A stretch of DNA of 26,644 nucleotides from a virus, in IMG/VR virus record IMGVR_UViG_3300017963_002423, positions 1-26,644 of that record; one strand, given 5' to 3'. The position numbers and the translations under genes are program-made. The stretch's first letter is position 1, and the number at the start of each line of letters is the position of its first letter. The notes under the pieces are model-generated. The model was not told where the DNA came from. It saw only the letters and a list, made by a program, of their open reading frames with translations, and ran no database searches. Positions 15,014 through 21,907 of this stretch are shown in pieces.

Positions 15014-15378
15014 TATAAGTCCTTAACTAACTTCTCCCTTGCATCATCGTCTACCATCTGACCTGTGTGCTTTGCTCTGACATGAGTCGCTAAACCCTGT
15101 TTTGTCTGAGAAGTAAAAGCACAAGCATGGCATCGGTATTCTTTATGCGTTACATCAGGAGCTTGGTTTTCAATCTTTTGCAACCTAATCATCTTGTAAC
15201 TTTCGTGAGTCTGAAGACCACCCTTGTCATACTTTGGCTGAAAAAATTGAGATTTAAAAAGAACAGCGTCCTCTCGTTCCATCTCTATATATTCTCCAGG
15301 ATCAATAACAATGTCTTCACCCCTGAAAGCTTCTCTATGCACAAATCTATTATCATTATAAACTCTAACCTTCGCCAT
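15013..15378 (-). CDS. C2H2 zinc-finger protein within the head-tail gene block
   Basis: Starting at ATG 15378 (GAGGG 5 nt upstream), the 121-residue protein has a beta-rich N-terminal half (MAKVRVYNDNRFVHREAF; EDIVIDPGEYIEMEREDA). A classical C2H2 finger follows: C83-x2-C86-x12-H99-x4-H104 in a segment starting YRCHACAFTSQTKQGLATHV. Single C2H2 fingers are rare in bacterial genomes but recur in small phage proteins. The first half looks like a beta-barrel structural domain, so the finger may stabilise it or bind DNA or protein during packaging. It is followed without gap by the beta-rich structural gene. A longer start at 15390 is less likely. Confidence 0.75.
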   Translation of the reverse strand: MAKVRVYNDNRFVHREAFRGEDIVIDPGEYIEMEREDAVLFKSQFFQPKYDKGGLQTHESYKMIRLQKIENQAPDVTHKEYRCHACAFTSQTKQGLATHVRAKHTGQMVDDDAREKLVKDL

Positions 15379-15405
15379 AATATCCCTCAAAATATAAAAT
15401 AAATA

Positions 15406-15675
15406 TTAGTGTCCAAAAACCATCAAATAAAACGTATCTCCAGATGCAACACCAGTAACTGCAACGGTTCCAGCAGTAGCAGTCCCTGCAACACCTTCGT
15501 TCATTCTTGTAAGCCCTGGTGCAGAAGCCATTGACTTTGGAGTCATAGCAACAGCATCAACTGATTTCATGCCAGTAACTATCGTCCCAGCAGCAGCATC
15601 AGCAGTGCAAGAATAAAATATTGCCTGCTTGTTACCCATGTTCATTCGTTCTAATATGTCATTATCATAAGCCAT
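15406..15675 (-). CDS. Small Ala/Thr-rich virion-type protein, 89 residues
   Basis: The product begins MAYDNDILERMNMGNKQAIF and then becomes Ala/Gly/Thr/Val-rich with short strands (GTATAGTVAVTGVASGDTFY), ending LMVFGH. A ribosome binding site (AAAGGG) lies upstream of ATG 15675. Size, composition and place among head genes suggest a capsid or collar surface protein. I do not recognise the family. It is directly downstream of the glycosyltransferase gene, which makes it one of several possible acceptor proteins. Confidence 0.6.
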   Translation of the reverse strand: MAYDNDILERMNMGNKQAIFYSCTADAAAGTIVTGMKSVDAVAMTPKSMASAPGLTRMNEGVAGTATAGTVAVTGVASGDTFYLMVFGH

Positions 15676-15687
15676 TTTTCTTACCCT

Positions 15688-16701
15688 TTAAAAAAGAATT
15701 TTCTTCGTCGCGCCACTTGGATCTTCAAACTGCTCGAAAATATGATTGCTCATATTCATCATATCAAGACATTTATCTAAATCCATTTGCTTAATAGTCC
15801 ATAGATTACCTTGAGCATATGATCCCAAACAACCGCCTTCTGTGCAATTGATATATTGACCTGGGACGTTCAAAGAAACCCAATCGAACCAACACTTGAA
15901 ATTATAATAACTCTGCCAGGTTTTTACTTTATGACCAAAAACATTATAGGCATCAATACAGTGACCCATATTCATGTCATACTTAGAATCCCATGAATGG
16001 AATCTTTTATCACCTGGATCAAAACTAAAATCAGCGCCTACAAATATTGTTGTTGGACATCCTAGCCAGCCCTTAGCAAAGTAAAGACAAGCTCCAAGAA
16101 CATTGCCACCATTAGAAATCATAGCCCTAAAAGGCTCTATATCATCAATCTCTTTTTCTAGTTCAACATTTGGTAAAGGTGCATTATATAAAAACACCTT
16201 ACCTTTCCATTTCTTGAAAAGCTCAGGATTAGTCCCAATATAAGCAATTAAAGTGCGGTCTTTGGTTAGTTCCCAATACTCTTCAGGTGTTTTAGATCCA
16301 CCTTCAGAGACTTCTTCAAGAACTACAGGACCAGCATCTAAACTTACATAATAATCAGGAGCAACACCAGCATCTTCAAAATAATGAAAATTATGCAAAC
16401 ATGAAACCAGTGGTATGCCTTTTCTGTCCCTTAACTTTTCATAATTAAACTTCAGTGAAGGACCAGAACCTGCAATAATACAAGGCTTATACAAATGCTG
16501 GTGGTACACTGAACCGATAGAATGCTTTTTGAAAGACCCAAAGTGTTTTTTGTTTTCTCTTATATTATTAAGCCAAGTGTTTCTCCAAGCAGCAATCGTC
16601 GAATCATCGTTAGACGTTGAATTTGACCTTAACTGCTGAGGTGCCACAGGTGGCGACATAATATAATTCTGATACTCACAAATATACTCACGTACTCTCA
16701 T
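15688..16701 (-). CDS. DUF115/Maf-like glycosyltransferase
   Basis: The 337-residue protein has the pattern of the DUF115 (MptE-like/Maf) family. GSGPSLK (78-84) follows a hydrophobic strand (CIIAG). The segment SNGGNVLGACLYFA (196-209) leads into a strand ending FVGADFSFDPG (220-230) with a His in KRFHSW (232-237), and NCTEGG comes later. Maf proteins transfer nonulosonic acids such as pseudaminic or legionaminic acid from CMP-sugars to Ser/Thr of flagellin in the cytoplasm. There is no signal peptide or membrane helix. Its place among head genes, in a genome with NeuB, a CMP-sugar synthetase and a PseB-type enzyme, suggests it glycosylates a phage protein. Family membership is fairly clear; acceptor and donor are inferred. 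The start has GGGA upstream. Confidence 0.8.
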   Translation of the reverse strand: MRVREYICEYQNYIMSPPVAPQQLRSNSTSNDDSTIAAWRNTWLNNIRENKKHFGSFKKHSIGSVYHQHLYKPCIIAGSGPSLKFNYEKLRDRKGIPLVSCLHNFHYFEDAGVAPDYYVSLDAGPVVLEEVSEGGSKTPEEYWELTKDRTLIAYIGTNPELFKKWKGKVFLYNAPLPNVELEKEIDDIEPFRAMISNGGNVLGACLYFAKGWLGCPTTIFVGADFSFDPGDKRFHSWDSKYDMNMGHCIDAYNVFGHKVKTWQSYYNFKCWFDWVSLNVPGQYINCTEGGCLGSYAQGNLWTIKQMDLDKCLDMMNMSNHIFEQFEDPSGATKKILF

Positions 16702-16732
16702 AAAAACATCCCATCGGTAAAATCATAAAAAA

Positions 16733-17221
16733 TTAGTAGCAACAAATATAAGCAGAACCACTAGCACTAGAAACAATAGCTTCCAAAGCTTTTCCGATAG
16801 CCGGGGCTAGGTTACCAGTAGTGTTAGACACTTTTTGGAAGTCACCATTAGCTCCCACTTCAAGTAGATCACCAGCAGCAACTGTTCCAGATGATGCGTT
16901 CATTTCAACAGGAGTTATTCCCCTTGAAACTAGCCACCCATAAGTTCCAGTTGTAAGTGTTGCATTTCTACAAACACCGACAACCAAATCAGCGCTTGTT
17001 ACGGCTGAAACTGTTACTGAGTATCCTGAAACTCCGGACTGCAGAACAGCACCAAATCCAGGATCAATTTGCTCACCACCGTCATTATAAACAAAAACGT
17101 ATTCACGACCATCAAACCATGCCCGCTGTCCAACTTCAGGATCTCGGCCAAGATTTAAAGCAGATGTTACATTTGAAGGCCCGCCAGAAAAGGCTACAGG
17201 ACCTGCAGAATTAAATCCCAT
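16733..17221 (-). CDS. Capsid decoration / head-surface protein, 162 residues
   Basis: The gene lies immediately after the capsid gene, with AAAGGAG before ATG 17221. The protein is Gly/Ser/Thr/Val-rich and beta-rich. It holds a cap-like fold pattern (QRAWFDGREYVFVYNDGGEQ; PGFGAVLQSGVSGYSVTV; LVVGVCRNATLTTGTYGWLV; VAAGDLLEVGANGDFQKV). These 'binds/caps the hexamer' beta-barrel proteins usually decorate HK97-type shells in aquatic phages. Many surface Ser and Thr residues make it an attractive acceptor for the Maf-like enzyme encoded next. It ends in YICCY. The decoration role rests on position and composition. Confidence 0.7.
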   Translation of the reverse strand: MGFNSAGPVAFSGGPSNVTSALNLGRDPEVGQRAWFDGREYVFVYNDGGEQIDPGFGAVLQSGVSGYSVTVSAVTSADLVVGVCRNATLTTGTYGWLVSRGITPVEMNASSGTVAAGDLLEVGANGDFQKVSNTTGNLAPAIGKALEAIVSSASGSAYICCY

Positions 17222-17245
17222 GATAAAAACTCCTTTAAAGTTAGA

Positions 17246-17464
17246 TTAAGCAGTAAGAGCTGTTAAGCCACCGTGTAATCTGTTGTTAGAAGATCCTAAT
17301 GCACCCATCCAAAGAATCCTAGAAACCTTAACCTGCTGGTTTATCGGCTTTTGGAACGGCTCGAAGCTCATGTTTCTCTTAGGATGATAGAACAAGTGCA
17401 AATGCGATAAGTTCAACATGAACATATGATTTGCTGGACAATGACTATCATGAACAATTGGAAT
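17246..17464 (-). CDS. Major capsid protein, 3' exon (C-terminal 72 residues)
   Basis: This exon continues the capsid reading frame after the intron. It starts IPIVHDSHCPANHMFMLNL and ends LHGGLTALTA. The first residues correspond to the [V/I]P-[I/V]-x-D-x-x-CP-[A/S] strand that in HK97-fold capsid proteins directly follows the FNG-type loop at the end of the 5' exon. FYHPKRNMSFEPF, the QKPINQQVKVSRILW strand and the LGSSNNR end segment complete the A-domain and C-terminal strand. Read alone, the frame could start only at a GTG (17467) with no ribosome binding site, which argues against a separate gene. The spliced product would be 234 plus 72, 306 residues, a normal length for the family. 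Confidence 0.85.
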   Translation of the reverse strand: MPIVHDSHCPANHMFMLNLSHLHLFYHPKRNMSFEPFQKPINQQVKVSRILWMGALGSSNNRLHGGLTALTA

Positions 17465-17723
17465 CACTTTTGTTACCCTTAAGGCTTTTTATCCCTAAGT
17501 TCTAACAGTTTCTTTTCCTGTTAGGTCAGCATACATTTTCATCTCAGTGAGATGCCGGACACTCGTGGCAGAATTATATTCTTTTTCAAGGTTCATCTGC
17601 TATGCGTTACGATGGTCAGAATTCTTTGCTTTTCTGACTTATCTCGGTATTGGCGTTTCAGCGTCTACCGATATTGCCCAGTCATAATCAAGCAGCTCAC
17701 GCAGCAAGACGGCCTTCCGTTTG
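17465..17723 (-). ncRNA. ORF-less group I self-splicing intron in the major capsid gene
   Basis: The 259-nt segment has no reading frame of its own. On the transcript the 5' exon ends AUGGU, which pairs with GCCGU (17713-17709) as P1, with the required U-G wobble at the splice site; C17723 extends the stem. P10 lies in exact register: intron GGAA (17718-17715) pairs with 3'-exon nucleotides +2 to +5, UUCC. P3 is UAUGACUGG (17686-17678) with CCAUCGUA (17615-17608), one bulged C. P7 is AGAAUU (17625-17620) with AAUUCU (17575-17570). A GGGCAA sits between P3 and a 6-bp P4/P5-like hairpin (17671-17644). The intron ends in G17465. Further perfect hairpins occur at 17554-17540 and 17524-17502. Splicing restores the frame, joining FNG to IPIVHDSHCP. 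P8 is not convincingly paired by eye. Confidence 0.85.
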
Positions 17724-18425
17724 ACCATTGAACATTAAGTTCTGGAATCCACCTTCTGCAGTCTTGCTATCCATAAAACGCTGTTGCGGCTGCAATAAAG
17801 CGTAGTAAGAATTATAAAGACTACGAGTTGTGACACCATAATTTGGCATTTCAGAATCAACAGAAGCATCTTGAAAAACGCTGTTCATTGCAGAAATTGA
17901 AGTTGTAGTTGTAGAACTATCAACTTGTGCTTGCCACCATGAGTTAGTCGCTTGACTAATCCCACCAACAGTCTGATCAACTGCAACAATGTCTCTCAAA
18001 CCAATAATAGATTTTGCTGTAGTTCCATCAGAGAAAAGACCAGTGCCAAGAGCATCTTTCAAAGTCTTTTCAGCTATCTCCATCTTAGACTTAAGAAGGT
18101 TTACAACAGCAGCATCACCACTATTCTTCAACTCATCTTCTTCTGAGATAGTTACACCAGCAAACAAGCTCTTCCAGTCATACTCAGCAGAAGTGATGTT
18201 CTCGACATCAACAGTGCTTAGAGTATCTGCACCAGAATACCAGCCGTTTGTGGCTTGTGCGTAGTTAAGTGGTAAAGTAATCTTTGTACCACCAGAAATA
18301 GACTTGTAAGATCCTCCATCCTTTATTTTCTTAAGTAAAGGATTTGAATCAAAGATGTTATCAAACATCTTAGGCATAATATACTTGTGTGTGATCGCAT
18401 TCAGCTGATCAATAGAAACCGCCAT
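17724..18425 (-). CDS. Major capsid protein, 5' exon (N-terminal 234 residues)
   Basis: The HK97-fold coat protein forms the phage shell. The exon begins MAVSIDQLNAITHKYIMPKM with GGAGG 7 nt before ATG 18425. It includes the E-loop/P-domain region (GGTKITLPLNYAQATNGWYS; YDWKSLFAGVTISEEDELKN), the spine helix (AAVVNLLKSKMEIAEKTLKD) and the A-domain start (LYNSYYALLQPQQRFMDSKT, then FQNLMFNG). It lies after the scaffold and before decoration genes. Without splicing the frame reads on for eight residues, QTEGRLAA, and hits TGA at 17697, giving a truncated 242-residue protein lacking an essential C-terminal part of the A-domain. No separate maturation protease is visible in this block. Confidence 0.88.
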
Positions 18426-18445
18426 GGTTTACCTCCATAATTGTT

Positions 18446-19396
18446 TTATGAAGCTCCAAAAATGTCTTGATCTTTTAGAGCTATATCCATTAGTTGATCT
18501 AGATTTTTTCCCTGAAGGTTTGGTGTGCGTGTTTTGGGAGTAGACTTGATGTCTAGTATTCCGTTTTTTTTACGCTCAACTTCAGCCTTCTCTTGAGCAG
18601 CTCTAGCCTGCTCTACTTGCATCTTCACTAAACTGTCGTGATGGTATGCTTTGAATGCTGCATTGAAATCTTGGATGCCAGATTTTTGCATAAATTCTAA
18701 AACTTCATACTCAAGACTTTTTCCAGTCTCAGGGTTTACATAGTCAAAATCAACGTCCTTGAACTGTTGTCTTGTCTTTTCCACTGCCTGAAACTGCTGG
18801 TCGAACTCTTTCTCATGAACAGCTTGCGCTTGCTGCTGCTGATAAGAATTCATGAAATCATTTATTGGGTTTAGTTTCTCTGCAAGCATGCTTTCTAACA
18901 TCTTCACGTTAGTCTGTTGCGGATCTTGTTCTAAACCCTGTTGCTGCGAGTATCGATTTTCCCAAGCGTTTGACCAATGATCATACCACTCAGGATTTTC
19001 TTTCGCATACTCTTCAAACTTACCATATTTTTCTTTTATCTGATTAGCAGAGTCAATCTGTGGCAAATACTCGTCGTTATATTGCTGCATCTTCTGGTTA
19101 TACTCATTCATGCGCTGAGCAAAATGGTAGCCACCTGATGCTCGCTTTAATATAGTAGCGAGATCCTCCTCAACATCTTTTCCACCATCAGTCTTGTAAC
19201 TTAATTTGTATTTTAACAGATCATCTTTTGTTTTGAAAGAAAGTGGCTGTTCTTCTGCTGCAGGTTGCTCTTCCTGAACCTGTTCAGCAGGCTTTTCTTC
19301 CTCTTGTTTGGCGTTGGGATCGCCGTTAATATCATCAAACTTATCAACATTTTCTATCATTTGATTGACATCGCTGTCTGTATAATCTGCTTCCAT
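18446..19396 (-). CDS. Capsid scaffolding protein
   Basis: The 316-residue protein is very acidic and Gln/Glu-rich, with an intrinsically disordered N-terminus (KQEEEKPAEQVQEEQPAAEE) and long helical stretches. Among these are LLKYKLSYKTDGGKDVEEDL, NQKMQQYNDEYLPQIDSANQ and EKEFDQQFQAVEKTRQQFKD. Another helical segment, VEQARAAQEKAEVERKKNG, precedes a C-terminal hook-like end (QLMDIALKDQDIFGAS). Position just before the capsid gene and composition are typical of scaffolds that guide procapsid assembly and are later expelled or degraded. No protease motif is seen. It is about 20 nt from the capsid gene, so the two are co-expressed. Confidence 0.85.
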   Translation of the reverse strand: MEADYTDSDVNQMIENVDKFDDINGDPNAKQEEEKPAEQVQEEQPAAEEQPLSFKTKDDLLKYKLSYKTDGGKDVEEDLATILKRASGGYHFAQRMNEYNQKMQQYNDEYLPQIDSANQIKEKYGKFEEYAKENPEWYDHWSNAWENRYSQQQGLEQDPQQTNVKMLESMLAEKLNPINDFMNSYQQQQAQAVHEKEFDQQFQAVEKTRQQFKDVDFDYVNPETGKSLEYEVLEFMQKSGIQDFNAAFKAYHHDSLVKMQVEQARAAQEKAEVERKKNGILDIKSTPKTRTPNLQGKNLDQLMDIALKDQDIFGAS

Positions 19397-19437
19397 GCAA
19401 AAACATCCTTAAAAAATATTCAATTGTAAAAAATATA

Positions 19438-19719
19438 TTAGACTGGAGTACCTTCAGGCTGATCTACTGGTACTGCCTGCGGACCTTGATCCTGTGGTGC
19501 GCCGCCGCCGCTCATAGTCTGAATAAGCTGCTCATACATGCTCATGATTTGCTCAACCATTTGCATAGCTTCAGGTGGTGCATCTGGAGTTGCTTGAACC
19601 ATCTCACCTAAAGTCTGAAGACCTTGGCCTAAATCCTGAAGAAAAGTATCAGCTCCGCCTTCTGCAGGTGCTCCTTGCATCTGCTCTTGTGGTGCTTGTT
19701 CGACCATTCCATCAGCCAT
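19438..19719 (-). CDS. Small Gln/Pro-rich protein between portal and scaffold
   Basis: The frame is read from ATG 19719, 6 nt after GGAGG; a GTG at 19722 is the alternative. The 93-residue protein is acidic and rich in Gln, Met, Pro and Gly (for example QAPQEQMQGAPAEGGADTF), with one helical centre (QMVEQIMSMYEQLIQTMSGG). It overlaps the portal stop region. Small proteins of this kind recur between portal and scaffold in aquatic phages; no function is known. A role in scaffold or portal assembly is only a positional guess. Confidence 0.7.
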   Translation of the reverse strand: MADGMVEQAPQEQMQGAPAEGGADTFLQDLGQGLQTLGEMVQATPDAPPEAMQMVEQIMSMYEQLIQTMSGGGAPQDQGPQAVPVDQPEGTPV

Positions 19720-19721
19720 CA

Positions 19722-21542
19722 CTAACCTCCTTGTTGAGCTGAAGCAGCTTCTGCCTCAGCTTGTTTGCGTTCAGCAAGCCTTTCAAGAACTCGCTCTTTA
19801 TTTGGGTAATCAATCTGAGATAAGACTTCTTCTTCGTCTATAATGCCTCGATCGAACAAGGCGTAAGACTTCTGCTCTTTATCAGCCACAGCAAATGGCA
19901 ACGAAGAGCCAGTGTTTATCTTAACATCAAATCTTCCAGCAATAAGAAACTCCTTGTCATCAGATGATACAGCTATATCACCGTTTTCCATCTCGACAAA
20001 TTCTCTGATGACACCAACCTTTTGAGCTTCACCAGTTTCAGGATCTTCTCTGTTCTCAACTCTAAATTTAAAGAATTGAGTGGAATCATCATTGTTAGTA
20101 ACTCTAAATACACGGTTCTTTGTATATTTTTCTAGCACGATATCTGAATACTGCCTAGCAAAATCTCTCATCATGGCATCAAGGTTTCGCTGCTTTTGTT
20201 TTATACGAGTTCTTGCGGCATCCATCAGCTGCTCGATAGCACTAGCAGCAGTAATAGAGGCAGGTGCTTCACCCCTAGTGACGTCTTGATTACCAGCCAC
20301 GCCATTGAACCAAGTCTCAAGCCTATCGACCAAAGAAAGAGCTGTCGGTGAAAGCTGAACGCCGATCTCTCTTCTAACCTCCGATCCTGGTTCTTTCTCA
20401 ACAACTAATCCCGTTCTATTCACAAGCTTGTGCGGATTGATTCCTGAAGAAGTGTCTACAATCCAAACAGGATTACCCATTAAGTTCAATATCTCCAAAG
20501 AAGCATTTAATATCTTGTTGAATGCTCTTTGCGGTGATTCAAGTTGCTCAACTTCAGAAACTCCAAAGAATTCCCTGGGAAGCATGTAATTTATATATTT
20601 AACAAAAGGAAAGTTGCCAGACGTTTGAAGCTCTTCTTCTTCAAGCAAGATACCATTCGCTATTTTGACAACTCTGCCAAACGGGTAAACTTTCTTAACA
20701 ATTACTTTAATATTGCCTTCTTCATCTTCTTCTTCAACTTCTTCAGTGTCATCTGGCTTCAGCCACGCCGTAAGAAGTAAAGTCTTCTGACTTTCTCTTG
20801 TCTTAGAAGAATCAAATGTAGCATCAGCCATATCAAGATCTGAATTAGACTGTCTTAACTGGTATTCGTTCAAAGCTGCCTTGGAAGACTGAATTGACTC
20901 GTGAATATCTGATTTAATCTTATCTTTCCATTCAGGATACTTCTTCTTGAGTCTGTCAGTATCAATAGGCTCAGCTTTTATAAAAGTATCTGATCTCTTA
21001 CCATTGACTTCACGAGCTTCATTATCTGGATAAAGATAAAACGGGTCTTCTGATTCAAAGACTGCAGATCCAACGCCGTAATCTACATCAGGATCATAAT
21101 GAACACTCCCCATACCGTGTCCATAAATATAGCCATCAAGAATGATTTCCGAGAGTGGCACTAGCCAATTATTTCTCTCCCAATCTGCATCAAGTAATTT
21201 ATTTAATACTTCTGCAAATTGCTTATCACTAGGCTCTTCAGGAATAAATACAGGCTTAGGTCTAGCATTGGTTTGCAAAGGCATGTTCGATTGTACTGTT
21301 TGCCAAATTAGATTAATAACTTCTTTTTGTCTGTGTTTTGGCATTCTTAAGTTATGCCAGTGGTCACCACGAAACATCTTATAATTATGTAGCCAGTTCT
21401 TGTCATACTTAGAGCGGTGCTGCTTAAGTCGCTTGAACTCCTTCATTACAAATTGAACAGTTTCAATAGCCTCTGGGCTTTGATCGAGATCGGGCTTAGT
21501 ATCAGGCCCTAATGCACCATGTTCAGGTATGTTATCGCTCAT
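19722..21542 (-). CDS. Portal protein, P22-type
   Basis: The 606-residue portal forms the dodecameric ring at one capsid vertex through which DNA is packaged. The N-terminus has the helical wing pattern (FKRLKQHRSKYDKNWLHNYK, then MFRGDHW). The typical NLIWQTVQSNMPLQTNARPK stretch, WERNNWLVPLSEIILDGYIY, and an Asp/Gly-rich strand GSVHYDPDVDYGVG follow. The later clip and stem region includes LESPQRAFNKILNASLEILN and GVAGNQDVTRGEAPASITAA, a strong portal hallmark. The last 100 residues are charged and Gln/Ala-rich. The start overlaps the zinc-ribbon gene by 4 bp. This family is used by short- and long-tailed phages, and the absence of tail-tube genes favours a short tail. Confidence 0.88.
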   Translation of the reverse strand: MSDNIPEHGALGPDTKPDLDQSPEAIETVQFVMKEFKRLKQHRSKYDKNWLHNYKMFRGDHWHNLRMPKHRQKEVINLIWQTVQSNMPLQTNARPKPVFIPEEPSDKQFAEVLNKLLDADWERNNWLVPLSEIILDGYIYGHGMGSVHYDPDVDYGVGSAVFESEDPFYLYPDNEAREVNGKRSDTFIKAEPIDTDRLKKKYPEWKDKIKSDIHESIQSSKAALNEYQLRQSNSDLDMADATFDSSKTRESQKTLLLTAWLKPDDTEEVEEEDEEGNIKVIVKKVYPFGRVVKIANGILLEEEELQTSGNFPFVKYINYMLPREFFGVSEVEQLESPQRAFNKILNASLEILNLMGNPVWIVDTSSGINPHKLVNRTGLVVEKEPGSEVRREIGVQLSPTALSLVDRLETWFNGVAGNQDVTRGEAPASITAASAIEQLMDAARTRIKQKQRNLDAMMRDFARQYSDIVLEKYTKNRVFRVTNNDDSTQFFKFRVENREDPETGEAQKVGVIREFVEMENGDIAVSSDDKEFLIAGRFDVKINTGSSLPFAVADKEQKSYALFDRGIIDEEEVLSQIDYPNKERVLERLAERKQAEAEAASAQQGG

Positions 21543-21904
21543 GATCTGATCTCTCCATGATCCATATTAACAGAATCCCACCTAGCCCGTTGTTTCTCTT
21601 GCCTATCATTATCAAACTTTTTATGTATTTTGTCTATTGGCTCGTTGCCAATCTCTTCCATGCCGCGCTTCTTAGCTTCTTTTCTAGCCTGAGAATTAGA
21701 TGAGAAATGCTTTCCAAATGCAGGGTTATAATGCGGCGTGTTCCAGTCTGCAGCCGATGATTTATCTATTCCTTGGGAACAAGATATTGTTCTGTCTGAT
21801 ATATTACCACATTCAGGACATAACTCTTCATCATCAATCTGTCTCACAGACTTAATTATTTCAAACTCATGCGAGCAATTACTACATAGGTACGGATATA
21901 TCAT
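21539..21904 (-). CDS. FmdB-like zinc-ribbon protein
   Basis: The 121-residue protein has an N-terminal zinc ribbon with two C-x2-C pairs (C7/C10 in YLCSNCSHEFE and C29/C32 in CPECGN), the pattern of FmdB-family regulatory or structural ribbons. The rest is basic and polar (KEAKKRGMEEIGNEPIDKIH), likely helical. FmdB-like proteins recur between terminase and portal genes in aquatic phages; proposed roles include transcription control and packaging, but none is established. It starts 3 nt after the terminase stop and is coupled by 4 bp to the portal gene. Confidence 0.8.
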   Translation of the reverse strand: MIYPYLCSNCSHEFEIIKSVRQIDDEELCPECGNISDRTISCSQGIDKSSAADWNTPHYNPAFGKHFSSNSQARKEAKKRGMEEIGNEPIDKIHKKFDNDRQEKQRARWDSVNMDHGEIRS

Positions 21905-21907
21905 ACA

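Noticed and set aside
15688-16701. Pterin pyrophosphokinase (MptE) function for the DUF115 protein
   Set aside because: MptE is an archaeal pterin-pathway enzyme. No folate genes are nearby, whereas nonulosonate genes are, so a Maf-like role fits better.
17465-17723. Capsid gene inactivated by frameshift, or two separate capsid-region genes
   Set aside because: The two parts join in frame only through group I splice sites, with P1, P10, P3 and P7 pairings. The 3' part has no ribosome binding site of its own. A decayed gene would not show such pairings.
17465-17723. Alternative 3' splice site after G at 17477
   Set aside because: It also keeps the frame but adds VTKV before IPIVHD, which does not fit the capsid fold, and it lacks the P10 pairing that exists for the site after G17465.
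17465-17723. Group II intron (the internal GTGAG resembles a group II 5' end)
   Set aside because: No domain V/VI hairpin with a bulged A near the 3' end was seen, and the group I core explains the sequence.
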